Assembly: GCA_016789745.1 (NCBI GenBank)
Contig: JAEUQF010000105.1
Coordinates: 1-51,715, forward strand
Length of the DNA stretch: 51,715 bases
From: Bryobacterales bacterium
GTDB taxonomy: Bacteria > Acidobacteriota > Terriglobia > Bryobacterales > Bryobacteraceae
Direction: 5' to 3'
Made by a program: the position numbers and the translations under genes. Positions 34,814 to 42,225 of this stretch are shown here, piece by piece. The notes under the pieces were generated by a model, which saw only the letters and a program-made list of their open reading frames with translations, was not told the origin of the DNA and searched no databases. Numbering within the stretch: the first letter of the stretch is position 1; each line of letters begins with the position of its first letter.

Positions 34814-35380
34814 TCAGTGTACGAAAGGGTCGCCGCTGGGCGGGTGAGAGTGAAGATACCACTCGGCCGCAAGGGAGTCCGCGGTTTGGTCTAGCAGTTC
34901 GAGGAGGGAATCCAGGCGGCGCAGAAAGCGGAGCACGTTCGTCTTGAGCGCAGCGGGACCCGCGGGATCAATGGGGGAACGGAAGGGCCAATAGGGGGCG
35001 TCGATCTCATTCGCTTCCGCTATCAGCTCTTTGAAGGCTGTGAGATCGTCGATGCCCTCGGTGCGGAACTCGTCTTCCCAGTGCAGCGCGGTCACGATCT
35101 GGGTCACGAATTGGGCCAGCCACGCGAGGGAGTGGCTCTTGCTAACGGAAAGCACATCGGGACGGGCGGGGAGGAAGTTGGCGCCCTCACCCAGCACGAT
35201 GATCTTGAGGTGAAGTTCGAGGGCGTGGCGGTAGAGAGAGAGGACGGGACACAGATCGAGGTCAGGGATGGGGCTGGGGTCGGCGTCGACGTCGAGCAGA
35301 CGGGCGAGCTTCTTTGCGGCGGCATGGTAGGCCTGGGCTTGGGTGGAGTACTCGTGGTCTGGAACGTTCCGCCAGTGCAT
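34814..35380 (-). CDS. Helical protein of unknown function, possibly HEPN-like
   Basis: From the ATG at 35380 the product has 188 residues, all helical by eye, with no signal or membrane segment. The segment VLSLYRHALELHLKIIVLGE recalls the first helix pair of HEPN-type proteins that act as RNases or nucleotide-binding partners. The R-x4-6-H catalytic motif of HEPN RNases is not clearly present, so this is tentative. A TACACT hexamer lies 10 nt before the ATG, implying a leader of only a few bases. Upstream of the FG-GAP gene by 11 bp. Confidence 0.6.
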   Translation of the reverse strand: MHWRNVPDHEYSTQAQAYHAAAKKLARLLDVDADPSPIPDLDLCPVLSLYRHALELHLKIIVLGEGANFLPARPDVLSVSKSHSLAWLAQFVTQIVTALHWEDEFRTEGIDDLTAFKELIAEANEIDAPYWPFRSPIDPAGPAALKTNVLRFLRRLDSLLELLDQTADSLAAEWYLHSHPPSGDPFVH

Positions 35381-35434
35381 GGGTCTTTCGAGTGTAACGC
35401 CCGAGGTGGGCTGGTTTCCGGGCCGGTGCGGGGT

Positions 35435-35440
35435 CATAAT
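35435..35440 (+). promoter_or_regulatory. Candidate -10 box giving a leaderless hydrolase transcript
   Basis: CATAAT lies 7 nt before the ATG at 35448 with no Shine-Dalgarno between them. This is the same arrangement as at 1204, 10935, 10996 and 15980. Confidence 0.45.
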
Positions 35441-35447
35441 GCGGGTT

Positions 35448-36815
35448 ATGCGAAACGCCTGTGTGCTGTCGCTGGTGCTGGCCGGCTTGGCCGCCGCGCA
35501 GATGGGTCCGCTGCGACCGCATCGGGAGAACCCGCGCTGGTTTGCGCGGCCGGATGGGAAGGCGGTGGTGCTGGTGGGGTCGCATGTGTGGCAGAACCTG
35601 CAGGACAACGGGCTGATTATCCGGGGAGCGACAGGGAATCCGCCGCCGGTGTTCGATTATGCCGGATACCTCGATACGCTGGCCCGGCATGGCCACAACT
35701 TCATCCGGCTTTGGCGCTGGGAGACGCCGCGCTGGACGGACAAGTTTACCGGTGAGGTGAAGTACGCGCACCCGCATCCGTGGCTGCGGACGGGGCCGGG
35801 CCTGGCGAACGATGGAGAACCGAAGTTCGACCTGATGCGGTTGGATGACACCTATTTCGAGCGGTTGCGGAGCCGGGTGAAGGCGGCGCAGGAGCGCGGC
35901 ATGTATGTGTCGGTCATGCTCTTTGAAGGATGGGAGATTCAGTTTTCCGATGGGTGGAAGGCGCATCCGTTCCATGCTCCGAACAACAGCAACGGGGTTG
36001 AGGGAGACACGAACGGGGACGGGCAGGGGTTGGAGTACAACGCGCTGGGAAATGCGCGCGTGACGGCGTTGCAGGAGGCCTATGTACGCAAGGTGATTGA
36101 CACCGTCAACGGGTTCGACAACGTGCTGTTCGAGATCGCCAATGAGGCGCATGGGGGGTCGACGGCGTGGCAGTATCACCTGATCCGGTTTATCAAGCAG
36201 TATGAAGGGAAGAAGCCGAAGCAGCATCCGGTGGGGATGACGTTTCAGCATCGGGGCGGCACAAACCAGGTGCTGTATGAGAGTCCCGCGGACTGGGTTT
36301 CGCCGAATCCGGAGGCCGGCACGTGGAACTACCGCACGAATCCGTGTGCGGAATGCACGACGAAGGTGGTTCTGAGTGATACGGACCATTTGTGGGGGCA
36401 TACGGGTGGGGATAACATCTGGGTCTGGAAGAGTTTCACGCGGGGGCTAAACGTGTTGCTGATGGAGGAGATGCTGCCTTCGCCGACATGGCAGGATTCG
36501 GCACGGCAGGCGATGGGGCAGGTGCGGCGGTGGGCCGAGCGGGTGAACCTGGCGGGGATGAAACCGAGCGCGGGATCGGCGGCGACTGGGTATTGTCTGG
36601 CGGAGCGGGGGCGGGAGTACCTGGTGTTCCAGCATGATAAGGGTGAGTTTACGGTTGACCTGAAAGATGCGCCGGGCAGGTTCAAGGCGGAGTGGTTTGA
36701 TGTGAATCGCAACCGTTCGGTGGGCGCGGGGGAGGTTATGGGGGCGGGAGTGCGGACGTTTACGACTCCGTTTCCGGGGCCGGCGGTGCTGTATCTGGTG
36801 AAGATGGCGGAGTGA
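35448..36815 (+). CDS. Secreted putative glycoside hydrolase (clan GH-A-like TIM barrel)
   Basis: The 455-residue protein has a signal peptide (MRNACVLSLVLAGLAAAQ) and then a barrel-like region: GHNFIRLWRWETPRWTD, RVKAAQERGMYVSVMLFEGW, and FDNVLFEIANEAHGG, where the NE pair is placed like the acid/base glutamate of clan GH-A enzymes. LLMEEMLPSP may hold the nucleophile. The C-terminal 80 residues (YLVFQHDKGEFTVDLKDAPG) look like the beta-sandwich common behind such barrels. Substrate unknown. An in-frame ATG at 35439 overlaps the candidate -10 box. Confidence 0.75.
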   Translation: MRNACVLSLVLAGLAAAQMGPLRPHRENPRWFARPDGKAVVLVGSHVWQNLQDNGLIIRGATGNPPPVFDYAGYLDTLARHGHNFIRLWRWETPRWTDKFTGEVKYAHPHPWLRTGPGLANDGEPKFDLMRLDDTYFERLRSRVKAAQERGMYVSVMLFEGWEIQFSDGWKAHPFHAPNNSNGVEGDTNGDGQGLEYNALGNARVTALQEAYVRKVIDTVNGFDNVLFEIANEAHGGSTAWQYHLIRFIKQYEGKKPKQHPVGMTFQHRGGTNQVLYESPADWVSPNPEAGTWNYRTNPCAECTTKVVLSDTDHLWGHTGGDNIWVWKSFTRGLNVLLMEEMLPSPTWQDSARQAMGQVRRWAERVNLAGMKPSAGSAATGYCLAERGREYLVFQHDKGEFTVDLKDAPGRFKAEWFDVNRNRSVGAGEVMGAGVRTFTTPFPGPAVLYLVKMAE

Positions 36816-36877
36816 GGGGCGGCAGGCGGGGTGGGTCTTAAGTAGGTCGAGGTTCGGGCCGATTATGGGTAAGCGCC

Positions 36878-37142
36878 ATGGATCGGCAGAGCCTGTTCCG
36901 GATCAAAGAGCGGCGATGGATTGGCTGGATGGGTCGGGACGGCGACGTCGTAATCGAGCCGCGGTACCGGCATGCGTCCGAGTTCGGTGAAAGATTGGCG
37001 CCGGTGAGCTGGGACGCGTATGTAGCTCGTCATGGGGTGCTTCAAGTTTGGCTTGGCGGAGGTCCAGACGGGAAACCGACGTGGGCACCTCAGCAGAGAA
37101 GGGCGTTGGGTGTGGTGGCGGCAAGTGCGGGAGTCCCTATGA
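36878..37142 (+). pseudogene. WG-repeat protein gene broken by a one-base insertion
   Basis: Frame 1 gives MDRQSLFRIKERRWIGWMGR and then DGDVVIEPRYRHASEFGERL, a clear WG (beta-leucine-rich-like) repeat. Past the GGGG run at 37034-37037 the natural continuation is one base over: CFKFGLAEVQTGNRRGHLSR and EGRWVWWRQVRESL, ending in a TGA that overlaps the next ATG by 4 nt. Removing one G restores an 87-residue protein. Either the assembly has an extra base or the gene is dead. It heads the run of GFGL-type membrane genes. Confidence 0.6.
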
Positions 37143-37702
37143 AGCTGCTCCGCTGGATGCTGTTTGTCTCGCTGGTTGGGGTGGATGTGGTCGCAATCAT
37201 CGTGGCGTGGGTGGCGGCGGTGGTTTGGCGGTGGGAATCGCCTGGAACGGTGGTGGATCCTGTGGATCCCGGGTTGATTGGGGAGGTTAACGACGAGGGC
37301 GTGCGGGGATTCGGGGTGGCGGAGGGGAGAACGCTGGAGTGGCGGCAGGTGAGCCGGTTGCGGTCCGCACATGTGAGTTGCCGGGGTGCGCGGTTGCCGA
37401 TGTGGATCCTGGTGGAAGGCGGCGAGGATCGGGCATGGTTGGACTTGCGGCTTTGGGGTGATCTGGAGCGAGCGCGCGCGTACCTGGCGGTGGCTTGCCC
37501 GGGCATTGAAGTGGAGGATGGGCGCTATGACGCGCCTGTGAATTCGGCGTGGGGCCGCGGTTCGGTGACAGGGAGTTCCTTCTTCGGCGCGGTTGCGGGC
37601 GGGATCAGCGTGATGGTGCTGGCGTGGCGGCTGGTACCGGATCCGCTGGCGGTTGGGATGGTGGCGGAGTTAGGGATGGGGGCGTGGGTGGTGGTGCGAT
37701 GA
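37139..37702 (+). CDS. GFGL-type membrane protein, copy 1
   Basis: The 187-residue protein begins with a hydrophobic stretch (MLFVSLVGVDVVAIIVAWVA), then a soluble core with DEGVRGFGVAEGRTLEWRQV, AHVSCRGARLPMWILVEGG and a DRAWLDLR strand, and ends with hydrophobic segments (GGISVMVLAWRLVPDPLAVG). The core motif, G-h-R-G-F-G-h followed by W-x-x-V, recurs in the next genes. The core could be a bacterial PH-like barrel; this is inference from strand pattern only. ATGA overlap on both sides (WG remnant before, copy 2 after). It is shorter than its relatives at the C-terminus. Function unknown. Confidence 0.7.
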   Translation: MKLLRWMLFVSLVGVDVVAIIVAWVAAVVWRWESPGTVVDPVDPGLIGEVNDEGVRGFGVAEGRTLEWRQVSRLRSAHVSCRGARLPMWILVEGGEDRAWLDLRLWGDLERARAYLAVACPGIEVEDGRYDAPVNSAWGRGSVTGSSFFGAVAGGISVMVLAWRLVPDPLAVGMVAELGMGAWVVVR

Positions 37703-38544
37703 CGGAACTGAAGCCGGTAGGGGGGATTTCGCTGGTAGGGCGGCGAGTGCTGTTCGGCATTCTGGCGGTGCAGCAGGCGGCGGTACTGGGGCATTCGTGG
37801 TGCTCGCGGAACGGCACGGCTCGGTGGTGGTTGCGGCAGGTCCGGGTTTGGTGTTCGCAGGTTGGGTGGCGCTGCTGGCAGGACCGTGGCGCCCCCCGGA
37901 GATGGACAGGGAGCGCTCGCCGGACTACGGCGCGGAGTCGTGGGAGGGGGTGCGGGAGCTTTGGGTTGCCGGCGGGCGTGATGTGGCGTTGGGAGGAAGT
38001 AGACCGCGTGGTTCTGTCGCATGCGGATTATGTATACAAGATGGGGCACTATATCCGGCCTCTTCCGACGTTTGTGCTCATCCAGAAAGACGGGAGATCG
38101 TTGTGCCTAACGCGCGAGGCTTTCGCTGCCAGAGGATGGATTTCGCCGCAACGTTTTTTGGAGGAGCGATGTGGCAAGGAGAAGGTGACCAGAGATGACG
38201 CGACGGTCCCGAGGCTGACGGTAGGAGGCGCGTACCTGCCGATGTGGCCACTGGTGTTTGCGGCGGTGTTGCCTGCGCTGGTGTTGGTGGAGGCGCTTGG
38301 GCAACCCTTGCTATCGGGGTGGGGGGTGGTGTTGCCGCTGTTGATTGGGCTGATGACCGAACTGGTGCGGTGCCGGTGGACGGCGATCGCCGTTGTCGTG
38401 CAGCTTGTGGTGGGGGCCTGGGGAGCGGCGGAGCTATCCGCGGAGGCGGGAACGTGGTTGCGGCAGTATGGGGTGATAGAAGGCTTGCTGCTGGCGGTGG
38501 GCTTTGGGTGGCTGCTTTGGTGGGTACGACGAGGCGAGTGGTGA
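37699..38544 (+). CDS. GFGL-type membrane protein, copy 2, with two compensating indels
   Basis: The 281-codon frame is open, but residues about 31-86 are in the wrong frame. In the shifted frame the DNA reads AGPGLVFAGWVALLAGPWRP then PEMDRERS and ESWEGVRE, matching copy 4 (FGAWVAFLLGPWRPPEV, VSWEGIRG). A missing G in the GGGG at 37788-37791 and an extra base near 37957 explain this. Correct sequence resumes with FGLPAGVMWRWEEVDRVVLS and RPLPTFVLIQKDGRSLCL. Four C-terminal hydrophobic segments follow. Length equals copy 4. ATGA-coupled to copy 1. Confidence 0.65.
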   Translation: MTELKPVGGISLVGRRVLFGILAVQQAAVLGHSWCSRNGTARWWLRQVRVWCSQVGWRCWQDRGAPRRWTGSARRTTARSRGRGCGSFGLPAGVMWRWEEVDRVVLSHADYVYKMGHYIRPLPTFVLIQKDGRSLCLTREAFAARGWISPQRFLEERCGKEKVTRDDATVPRLTVGGAYLPMWPLVFAAVLPALVLVEALGQPLLSGWGVVLPLLIGLMTELVRCRWTAIAVVVQLVVGAWGAAELSAEAGTWLRQYGVIEGLLLAVGFGWLLWWVRRGEW

Positions 38545-38559
38545 AGGAGGGCCTTGCTG

Positions 38560-39330
38560 GTGCCGAGATTTGCGCTGTTGTGTGCGATGAACCTGCTGGT
38601 TTTGGTGGGAGCGTTGCGGCTGGGCTGGCGGCAGGGAGCGATCGAGTGGACCCTGCCGGTGATGGCGGTGTTCGCGGGCTGGTTGTTGTGGAACGAGCGG
38701 ATCTGGCGGGTGCCGGGGGCGGAATTCGATGAAGCGACGGTGGATGGAGCGGCCATTGCGTGGGACGGCGTTGTGCGTGGCCGGATCCGCTGGGATTATG
38801 TAAAAGGTGTTCCGCTGCCGGGGTGGCTGCTGGTGGAACGGACAGACCAGGCGTTCTGGGTGGACGTGGGGTCGATTCCTGGAGGCTTGGATGCAATCCG
38901 GGCGCGACTTGGGGATCGCTTGATCGAGCGCAGCGACGAACCGTACGAGGCTCCTCCGCTGCCGGCGCCCTGGGGCAGGCTGTCGCTTATCGTAGGGTCG
39001 CTGGCATTGGGGGTGCTGGCGATGTGGTGCGGAGAGGTGGTTGTACGAACGGAATGGCCGGAGTTTGCGTTCCTGGAAGGGAAGAAGAGCAGCATGGGGG
39101 CGATTCTCGGCGTGTTGCTGACGATTGCGGTAGTGTATGCCGATCGGATCACGCGGCTGGCGGGCTTCGCGCATCTGGCGTTGCTGGGGGCGAGTCTCCC
39201 GCTGGTGGCACGGGTTTCGGAGCCGGCCTTCCGATCGCTTGCCGGGTACGGCTGGCCGGTGTGGCAGTGTGTGGCGTTGGCGGTCGCGATTGGGTGCTAT
39301 CTGCCTGACTGGGAGCGGACAGGGCAATGA
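38560..39330 (+). CDS. GFGL-cluster membrane protein, copy 3 (divergent type)
   Basis: The GTG at 38560 follows GAAGGAGG by 9 nt and was preferred over a TTG at 38554. The 256-residue product has two N-terminal helices (CAMNLLVLVGALRLGW, PVMAVFAGWLLWNERIW), a conserved VPGAEFDEA junction, a shorter core (GVVRGRIRWDYVKGVPLPGW, LLVERTDQAFWVDVGS) and four C-terminal helices ending GWPVWQCVALAVAIGCYLPD. The core lacks the GFGL string but keeps the W-x-x-V spacing and the ptWhlVe strand. The pseudogene at 40995 is a decayed copy of this type. Confidence 0.72.
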   Translation: MPRFALLCAMNLLVLVGALRLGWRQGAIEWTLPVMAVFAGWLLWNERIWRVPGAEFDEATVDGAAIAWDGVVRGRIRWDYVKGVPLPGWLLVERTDQAFWVDVGSIPGGLDAIRARLGDRLIERSDEPYEAPPLPAPWGRLSLIVGSLALGVLAMWCGEVVVRTEWPEFAFLEGKKSSMGAILGVLLTIAVVYADRITRLAGFAHLALLGASLPLVARVSEPAFRSLAGYGWPVWQCVALAVAIGCYLPDWERTGQ

Positions 39331-40169
39331 CGCGACTAGGCAAGGCCGAGTCGCTGGCTCTGCGGATTTGCCGGGTGCTGTTCGGGGTGCTTGCGGCGAT
39401 GAATACCGGGTTGCTGGCCTCGCTTGTCTGGTTGGCGATGCGGCACGATGTGGCGGTGACCGCGTTGGGACCGGTGTTGGTGTTCGGGGCGTGGGTGGCT
39501 TTCCTGCTGGGACCGTGGCGGCCGCCGGAGGTGACGGCGGCGCGGTCGCGCTACGTTGGGGAGGTCTCCTGGGAGGGCATACGCGGGTTCGGCCTGGCGC
39601 CGGAAGTGGTCTGGCGGTGGGAGGAGGTGGATCGCGTCCTTCTCACGCATACCTGGTTTCTGACGACCGGGGCGCGACAGAAAAGGAGAATCCCGACTTG
39701 GGCATTGGTGCAACGGGGAGGTGAGCAGATCTGGGTGCCGCGGATGGCGTTCAGCGAGGGTGGGTGGTTGTTGCCCCAGGACTTCCTGCGGAACCGATGC
39801 GGCGCAGAGCGAGTCAGCCGGGACGACCGGCTGCGGCCGCCGGATCCGTTTGACCGGAGCCTCTATCCGCTCTGGATGGTTATGGTCTGCTTCCCGGTAG
39901 TTGCGTTGATCGCCGAGGCGGCACACTGGCCCAGGGTGCTGGTCGCGTTCCTGATATTCCCCTTCCTGGCGGGAGTGATGGAGGAACGGGTATGGTGCCG
40001 GTGGACGGCGCTGGCGTTCTTGGCGCAAAGTGTGGCGGGGATGTGGGTAGTGGGTGAGGTGTCGGTGGAAGCCGCGGGGGTGATTCGACAGGGTTGGGCG
40101 TGGTGGGAGATGGCGTTGGTGGCCGGGCTTGGGCTGATGCGGTGGGAGACACGGCGGAGGGTGGAATAG
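39327..40169 (+). CDS. GFGL-type membrane protein, copy 4 (best-preserved)
   Basis: This 280-residue protein is the cleanest member. Order: helix 1 (VLFGVLAAMNTGLLASLVWL), helix 2 (VLVFGAWVAFLLGPWRPPEV), soluble core (VSWEGIRGFGLAPEVVWRWE, EVDRVLLTHTWFL, RIPTWALVQRGGEQIWVPRM), then four helices (WMVMVCFPVVALIAEAAHW, VLVAFLIFPFLAGVMEERVW and two more). The paired hydrophobic hairpin before the core and the helical bundle after it suggest a core facing the cytoplasm. ATGA overlap with copy 3. No catalytic residues are evident. Confidence 0.75.
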   Translation: MTRLGKAESLALRICRVLFGVLAAMNTGLLASLVWLAMRHDVAVTALGPVLVFGAWVAFLLGPWRPPEVTAARSRYVGEVSWEGIRGFGLAPEVVWRWEEVDRVLLTHTWFLTTGARQKRRIPTWALVQRGGEQIWVPRMAFSEGGWLLPQDFLRNRCGAERVSRDDRLRPPDPFDRSLYPLWMVMVCFPVVALIAEAAHWPRVLVAFLIFPFLAGVMEERVWCRWTALAFLAQSVAGMWVVGEVSVEAAGVIRQGWAWWEMALVAGLGLMRWETRRRVE

Positions 40170-40172
40170 GCG

Positions 40173-40998
40173 ATGGAGTGGACGCAGGGGGTGACGTCGA
40201 AGACCGGGCGCCGGGTACTGTTTGGATTGCTGGTGTGCCTGAACGTTGGTGTACAGGTGGTGATTCTGCGGGAGATTGCGGGACGCCGGCTGCCGTGGTG
40301 GTGTGTGGGGGCGGCGAGCGGGGTGTTCGTGGTGTGGGTGTTGGGGATGATGGGTCCGTGGCGGCCGCCGGAAGTCGATCTGACTTGGTGGCGCGGATTT
40401 GGAGAGGTGGATGCAGACGGGTTTTCGGGATTCGGGTTGCCGGCGGGGGTGGTGGTGCCTTGGGATGCGGTGCGGCGGGTTACTTTTACATATGCCGAAC
40501 TGGTGAGCCCCAGGTATCCCGTGATCGCACACCGGCCACAACCGACGTGGGCGCGCGTCGAGACGGACGATCACACGCTGTGGGTGCCAAGATCGGCGTT
40601 CCCCGCCCGCGGGTGGCGCGTGGCGGCGCGGCCGCGCACGGCGAGCAGGGAGGAGGCGCTGCTGCCGCCTCCAGACCGGGCGTGGAATCTGATGCACGCT
40701 GGAGGTTACCGGACTGGCGGTGAGCGCGTTTCTTGCGGTGGCCGGAACTGGGATTGCGTGGAACCGCGTAGAGGTGCTGCTAGCGGCGTTTTTGCTGGTC
40801 TTTGTGGCCATGGCGATGGGGTCGAAACTCGTGTGGTGCCGCTGGGCGCTGTTGAGTTGCACGCTGCAGTTGTCGGTTCTGCTGGTACTGACGGCCGGCC
40901 GAGGAGCGCTTACGGCTCTGTCGTTGGTGCTGCTGTTGGTCGCGTGCGTGATGATCGGGTACGCGGAGAGGGTTCGAGCCCAGAGGCGGTTGAGATGA
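40173..40998 (+). pseudogene. GFGL-type membrane protein, copy 5, frameshifted
   Basis: Residues 1-173 are in good frame: VLFGLLVCLNVGVQVVILRE, GMMGPWRPPEVDLTWW, DGFSGFGLPAGVVVPWDAV, PTWARVETDDHTLWVPRSAF. Near 40695 one extra base shifts the frame. The proper continuation, TLEVTGLAVSAFLAVAGTGI, WNRVEVLLAAFLLVFVAMAM and KLVWCRWALLSCTLQLSVLL, is one frame over and ends at TGA 40996. Corrected length is about 274 residues, like copy 4. It starts 3 bp after copy 4. Confidence 0.65.
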
Positions 40999-41310
40999 AG
41001 GTGGTCTTCGGGATGCTCTCGGCGATGAACGTGGTGGTTCTGGCGGGTGCCAGGAGCGAAGTTCGATGAGGCGCCGGAGAACAACGGCTATGTTCGTCTG
41101 CTACAAGGGGGGCCCTTTATGGTGCTGGGGAACGGCAAGGAGTTGGGCTGGCCGGGGAGCGTGGCGAGTCCGACATTGGCGGCGCATGTGTCGTCAGCGG
41201 CGCTCGATGCGATGGCGCGGAATGGATGGCCGATCTGGCGGTGCGTACTGGTAGCGGTTGCCAGCACCAATGGCGTACGAAGCAGCGCGAGGGGGAGAAG
41301 CCTTGATTGA
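40995..41310 (+). pseudogene. GFGL-cluster copy 6, heavily deleted relative of copy 3
   Basis: The ATG at 40995 overlaps the preceding stop and reads VVFGMLSAMNVVVLAG, like the first helix of copy 3. In another frame follow VPGAKFDEAPENNGY (copy 3: VPGAEFDEATVDG) and finally AMARNGWPIWRCVLVAVAS (copy 3: GYGWPVWQCVALAVAI). Roughly 100 bp and over 300 bp between these landmarks are missing. It cannot encode a working protein. Confidence 0.65.
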
Positions 41311-42139
41311 ATCGGCATCTGTTATCGGGACGGTGATTCGGCCGGACATGCGGGTTCGGGGGCTCTTGCTGGCGATGCAGGTGTGCGCGAATGCACTGGT
41401 GGCGATCCCCGCGGCGATGCTCCTGTGGCGCACGGGGCGGCAGGGTGAGGCTTCGGTGGGGGTGCTGTTCCTGCTGGTGACAACGGTGTTGGCGGTGCGA
41501 TGGGGATTGGCGGAGCGAAGGTGGTCGATCTCGGCGCGGGGAATTGTGGGCTTCGGGCTAGGTAAGCGCAGCGTGCCGTTAGAAGAGGTGGAGGCGGTGG
41601 AGTACGCCAACCATCGTGGCCGCTACGGGCGGGCGGCGCATTTCCGGCTGCGCACGAAGCGCGGGACATGCCGGGTGCTGTTCGCGCGGGTGAGTCCGGC
41701 GATGGGCCTGTTCCAGGGGCTGCGTGAAATTTTTCCGGAGCATCTGTTCCGGTTTACGCGGGCGACGGATGCGCGACTGCGGGCCCGGGTGCGGCTGCGG
41801 GATGTGGTGCCGGCTGTCGCGATGGTGCTGGTTGTGGGGTTGCAGTTGAGTCTGTTGCCGGTCTACGCGGGGGTGTTGCAGGCGGGGTTTCCGGCGTTGG
41901 CGCCGGAGGTTGGGATATGGGCGCTGCTGGTGGCTCTGTGTTGTGCTCCGGGAGTTTTGGATTACCGGCAGATGCTGGTGCAGGTGGCGCTGGCGGCGGT
42001 CGCGATAATGGCGGCCGGTGCGCAGGAGATGAAGCTTATGCTTGAGATCGCTTCGGCGCTGAAACTGCCTCTTGGGGTGATTGTGGTGCTGATCTGCTAC
42101 CTGCTGGCTATTCGCTGGTTGGTGCAGAAGCGCGGTTGA
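41303..42139 (+). CDS. GFGL-type membrane protein, copy 7 (distant member)
   Basis: The TTG at 41303 follows GGGGGAG by 6 nt, and overlaps the end of copy 6; the ATG at 41348 is the alternative. The 278-residue product has two N-terminal helices (MQVCANALVAIPAAMLLW, VGVLFLLVTTVLAVRWGLA), a core with ARGIVGFGLGKRSVPLEEVE, FRLRTKRGTCRVLFARV and a helix LFQGLREIFPEHLF, and three or four C-terminal helices. The core keeps G-h-x-G-F-G-L and the h-x-x-V spacing. The REIFPEH helix at the end of the core is the position expected for the C-terminal helix of a PH-like fold. The frame is intact. Confidence 0.72.
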   Translation: MIESASVIGTVIRPDMRVRGLLLAMQVCANALVAIPAAMLLWRTGRQGEASVGVLFLLVTTVLAVRWGLAERRWSISARGIVGFGLGKRSVPLEEVEAVEYANHRGRYGRAAHFRLRTKRGTCRVLFARVSPAMGLFQGLREIFPEHLFRFTRATDARLRARVRLRDVVPAVAMVLVVGLQLSLLPVYAGVLQAGFPALAPEVGIWALLVALCCAPGVLDYRQMLVQVALAAVAIMAAGAQEMKLMLEIASALKLPLGVIVVLICYLLAIRWLVQKRG

Positions 42140-42225
42140 GCGGATAGCAGCGGATCGCCCCCCTTGCTGACGGCGTTCGGGCGCGATAGAGTAACGCCAG
42201 CCTGGACCCCTGCAAGGAGAGAACT

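Noticed and set aside
33678..34847. 389-codon plus-strand frame opposite the FG-GAP gene
   Set aside because: The opposite strand has seven clear FG-GAP loops and a signal peptide; the Val/Gly/Ala-rich plus frame is its complement.
39336..41084. 582-codon minus-strand frame over the GFGL array
   Set aside because: His/Pro/Arg-rich shadow with no motif; the plus strand has paralogous membrane proteins there.
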